A stretch of 64,000 nt of DNA from Salegentibacter lacus (GTDB lineage: Bacteria > Bacteroidota > Bacteroidia > Flavobacteriales > Flavobacteriaceae), in NCBI RefSeq assembly GCF_020164555.1, contig NZ_JAIQZB010000017.1, forward strand, positions 35,983 to 99,982. Reading direction: 5' to 3'. The stretch's first letter is position 1. The number at the start of each line of letters is the position of its first letter. This document shows positions 62,393 to 64,000 of this stretch, in pieces. A program made the translations under genes and the position numbers. The notes under the pieces were generated by a model. The model did no database searches. It saw only the letters and a program-made list of their open reading frames with translations, and had not been told where the DNA came from.

Positions 62393-63235
62393 ATGAACAA
62401 AATATATAAAATTGTGTTTCTAGCATTGTTAGGATCAGTCTTTTTTTCTTTCCAGATAGAAAAGACAAATACCCTGACCGATTCTCAATTTTATATAGAT
62501 TCGATTTTCAGCAAAAGTTTGGGAGAATATAGAAAACATACTGTTTATCTCCCCAAAGGGTTTAATAAGCAACATAATTATCCAGTAATTTATGCAACCG
62601 ACGGATCTACTTCATTAGAAAACAACTTCTATAAAATTACTTTGGATTCCCTAATCGACAATAAGATTATAGAGCCCACAATTTATATCGCCAGTCATTC
62701 GAATCGTAAAATTGCTTATAGCACTACAAATGCTCTTGATGGGGAGAAAATTTTAATTGATTATAGAAATCTGGAATATGTAGAGACTTTCCAATTTGGA
62801 ACATCTGACCCAGATCTTTCCAATAGATTTAAGAACCATTTATTTTATTTTAAAGATGAATTGATTCCTCAAGTTGAAAAGGAATTGAATCAAGGCCTTC
62901 AAAAAAGTGATAGATTTTTCTATGGATTTTCTAATGGAGCCGGATTTGGTGTGAATCTACTCAACAAATATCCCGATGTAATAGGAACCTATATTTGCTA
63001 TTCTACATTAGGTTCTAATGTCAAAGGAAATAAATGGCACAGTGAAGAAAAATATCCAGATTTATATTTACAATATGGAGATGAAGAAAGCTTTGTTTAC
63101 AAACGGGAAGCAGAGGATCTTGTAAGAAATTATAAAAACTCAAACTCTTTTGTCGAAGTGGAAATATTCAAGGGAGGACATAATTACAAGAAATGGAATG
63201 AAGGTTTTATAAGAACGATTAGTAAATTGTTATAG
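62393..63235 (+). CDS. Cassette 17: esterase-like alpha/beta hydrolase
   Basis: A 280-residue protein with a signal peptide (about 1-22). The alpha/beta-hydrolase fold of the esterase D/Fes type is seen in HTVYLPKGFNKQHNYPVIYA, the nucleophile elbow FYGFSNGAGFG (catalytic Ser), an acid in LYLQYGDEESF and His in FKGGHNYKKW. All three catalytic residues seem present. It would hydrolyse an ester in the periplasm or outside; substrate unknown. Sole gene of its cassette. Confidence 0.82.
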   Translation: MNKIYKIVFLALLGSVFFSFQIEKTNTLTDSQFYIDSIFSKSLGEYRKHTVYLPKGFNKQHNYPVIYATDGSTSLENNFYKITLDSLIDNKIIEPTIYIASHSNRKIAYSTTNALDGEKILIDYRNLEYVETFQFGTSDPDLSNRFKNHLFYFKDELIPQVEKELNQGLQKSDRFFYGFSNGAGFGVNLLNKYPDVIGTYICYSTLGSNVKGNKWHSEEKYPDLYLQYGDEESFVYKREAEDLVRNYKNSNSFVEVEIFKGGHNYKKWNEGFIRTISKLL

Positions 63236-63250
63236 GCGGCCTAAAAGCAC

Positions 63251-63382
63251 TATTCACAACAACATATAAAAACAATGCTCAAATCAGTCTTGAATCCCAA
63301 ATCCTTGCTCGCTTGCTTAGCGGATTGTCCTGCGGACAATCACGCTCGCCAGCTCGCACAGTTTTTATACGAGACGTTGGCG
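63251..63382 (+). repeat. Long attC-like site of cassette 17
   Basis: R'' TATTCACAAC is the exact complement of cassette start GTTGTGAATA. Confidence 0.87.
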
Positions 63383-63499
63383 GTAATTTTCAGCAATTCG
63401 TTAGCACAAAACGACATTTCAGAAAAACAAATTGCAGATAGTGTGAATTTTTTTGGAAACTTTATTTATCTAACCAACCATACAAATTACAAAAAATGA
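63377..63499 (+). pseudogene. Start-less open frame at the head of cassette 18
   Basis: From the boundary a frame reads AVIFSNSLAQNDISEKQ and on to LTNHTNYKK and a stop that overlaps the next ATG. The part SNSLAQ looks like the end of a signal peptide, yet no start codon is left inside the cassette. Probably a gene cut at its 5' end when the cassette formed. Confidence 0.45.
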
Positions 63500-63873
63500 A
63501 ATTTTTTAAAGTTTTAGGAAAAACTCTCTTAGTACTATTGGTATTAAACCTCCTAATCATTGCATTCTTTTGGATCAAAAATGAAAACTATTTAGAATCT
63601 ACGAATGAGAAAAACTTATCGTATTTAGGAAATAATAAAAAAATTATATTTGAAAAAGAGGAAAATCAGTATAATTTAAATGGATTTTTTGACCAGGATT
63701 TTTACGATTCAGATGTTTTCTTATTGGGAGAAAATCACGGGTTTGAAGAAGTTCAAAAGATAGATTTTGAATTATTTAAACATCTTAACCAGAAAATCGG
63801 ATTGAAATATTACATCGCAGAAATGGATAGTATTAGATCAAAAAGACTAAATCAATATTTAAATGATTCAATT
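63496..63873 (+). pseudogene. Cassette 18: esterase/Tiki-like membrane-anchored protein, cut by an IS
   Basis: The frame starts MKFFKVLGKTLLVLLVLNL (membrane anchor), then VFLLGENHGFEEVQKIDFE and YYIAEMDSIRSKRLNQYLN, which match the erythromycin-esterase-like/ChaN group with its GENHG motif. After residue 126 the sequence becomes the end of an IS66-type element (from about 63874), so the gene is interrupted. The frame that runs on to the window end is IS DNA, not protein. Confidence 0.75.
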
Positions 63874-64000
63874 GTATCCGTCCGAGCAACTGCACTCACT
63901 ACCCCTTCTGATAGCCGGGCAATAACTCCTCCAATTTTTGGATGCTATGATCGGGTATTTTTTGCAGGGTATCCTCTAACCACTGCTGGGGATTAACACC
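63874..64000 (-). mobile_element. IS66-family element, one end
   Basis: Begins near GTATCCGTCC (63874), a plausible terminal repeat of the GTAnnCG type seen in IS66 elements. On the minus strand it carries the C-terminal end of an IS66 transposase. The element continues past the window. Confidence 0.72.
63899..64000 (-). CDS. tnpC: IS66-type transposase, C-terminus (cut by window edge)
   Basis: The last 33 codons on the minus strand read GVNPQQWLEDTLQKIPDH, then KLEELLPGYQKG and a stop. This is the conserved tail of IS66 TnpC (NPxxWLxDxLxRIPxH...LLPxxW). The rest lies beyond the right edge. Confidence 0.82.
   Translation of the reverse strand, partial: GVNPQQWLEDTLQKIPDHSIQKLEELLPGYQKG

Larger units (their letters stand above)
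49193..63873 (+). mobile_element. Integron-like cassette array
   Basis: Seventeen complete cassettes and the start of an eighteenth, each bounded by ACG|TT and ending in a structured site. Cassette limits: 49193-49661, 49662-50385, 50386-51492, 51493-51910, 51911-52696, 52697-53587, 53588-54470, 54471-55752, 55753-56216, 56217-56685, 56686-57333, 57334-58363, 58364-59619, 59620-60721, 60722-61510, 61511-62369, 62370-63376, 63377 onward. All genes point the same way. The first bases of each cassette pair with the 5' end of its own site. Confidence 0.85.
46671..64000. mobile_element. tRNA-fMet-integrated genomic island (left part)
   Basis: The element runs from the tRNA fragment past the right edge. 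It carries a tyrosine recombinase next to the junction, decayed DNA to 49.19 kb, then the cassette array and an IS66-type insertion. Gene content changes from housekeeping to small accessory genes exactly at the tRNA fragment. Confidence 0.7.

Noticed and set aside
50260..63382. CRISPR array
   Set aside because: The repeats are about 130 bp, vary in the outer parts, and are separated by 300-1150 bp units that hold genes. No cas genes are present.

Overview
The window looks like chromosome of a marine-type flavobacterium (Bacteroidota, Flavobacteriaceae; perhaps near Gramella, Salegentibacter or Zunongwangia, which I cannot settle from sequence alone). The DNA is AT-rich. Promoters are of the Bacteroidota kind (TTTG-N19-TAnnTTTG). 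Many genes encode lipoproteins with an acidic run after the lipid cysteine. Typical family markers are present: DUF4252, LytTR, CHRD and the rpsF-rpsR-rplI order.

Positions 1-46,670 are ordinary chromosome with four notable blocks. (1) rmuC, then a Pel-like exopolysaccharide locus (1.5-12.7 kb): a divergent GH114-type lipoprotein, pelF, pelG, a second GH114-type protein, a large membrane protein, and one lipoprotein that appears to fuse a deacetylase, a TPR region and an outer-membrane barrel. (2) A cobalamin uptake locus (12.7-19.2 kb): ABC transporter genes facing a TonB receptor behind a cobalamin riboswitch, plus a BtuG-like propeller lipoprotein. (3) An S41 protease, a sigma-factor operon with two DUF4252 genes, purB, a sirtuin and a five-repeat CHRD lipoprotein. 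(4) Housekeeping genes: trmH, a DEAD helicase, rdgB, rlmH, nadC, priA, rpsF-rpsR-rplI, hisS and others. Two decayed genes lie here: a ParE toxin fragment after priA, and a twice-frameshifted membrane protein at 45.5-45.9 kb.

At 46,671-46,713 lies only the 3' part of an initiator tRNA-Met gene (minus strand) with its terminator still beside it. A tyrosine recombinase gene follows at once. This is the left junction of a tRNA-targeted island that runs past the right edge of the window.

From 49,193 to the end the island carries an integron-like cassette array. It holds 17 complete cassettes and the start of an 18th, almost all with one plus-strand gene, each ending in a recombination site. Fifteen sites are long (about 130 bp, with a conserved GATTGTCC/GGACAATC hairpin) and two are short (about 65 bp). 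In each cassette the first 7-10 bases are complementary to the 5' end of that same cassette's own site, as expected for integron attC sites excised as circles. Next to the array is a decayed integrase pseudogene (48,857-49,141) pointing toward it. The first cassette recurs 7 kb away with a single mismatch. Cargo is mostly small lipoproteins, membrane and barrel proteins, with a few candidate defence or toxin genes (DUF3800, GIY-YIG, HEPN-like) and a PadR regulator with its own promoter and operator. The last cassette gene is cut by an IS66-type element that enters from the right edge.
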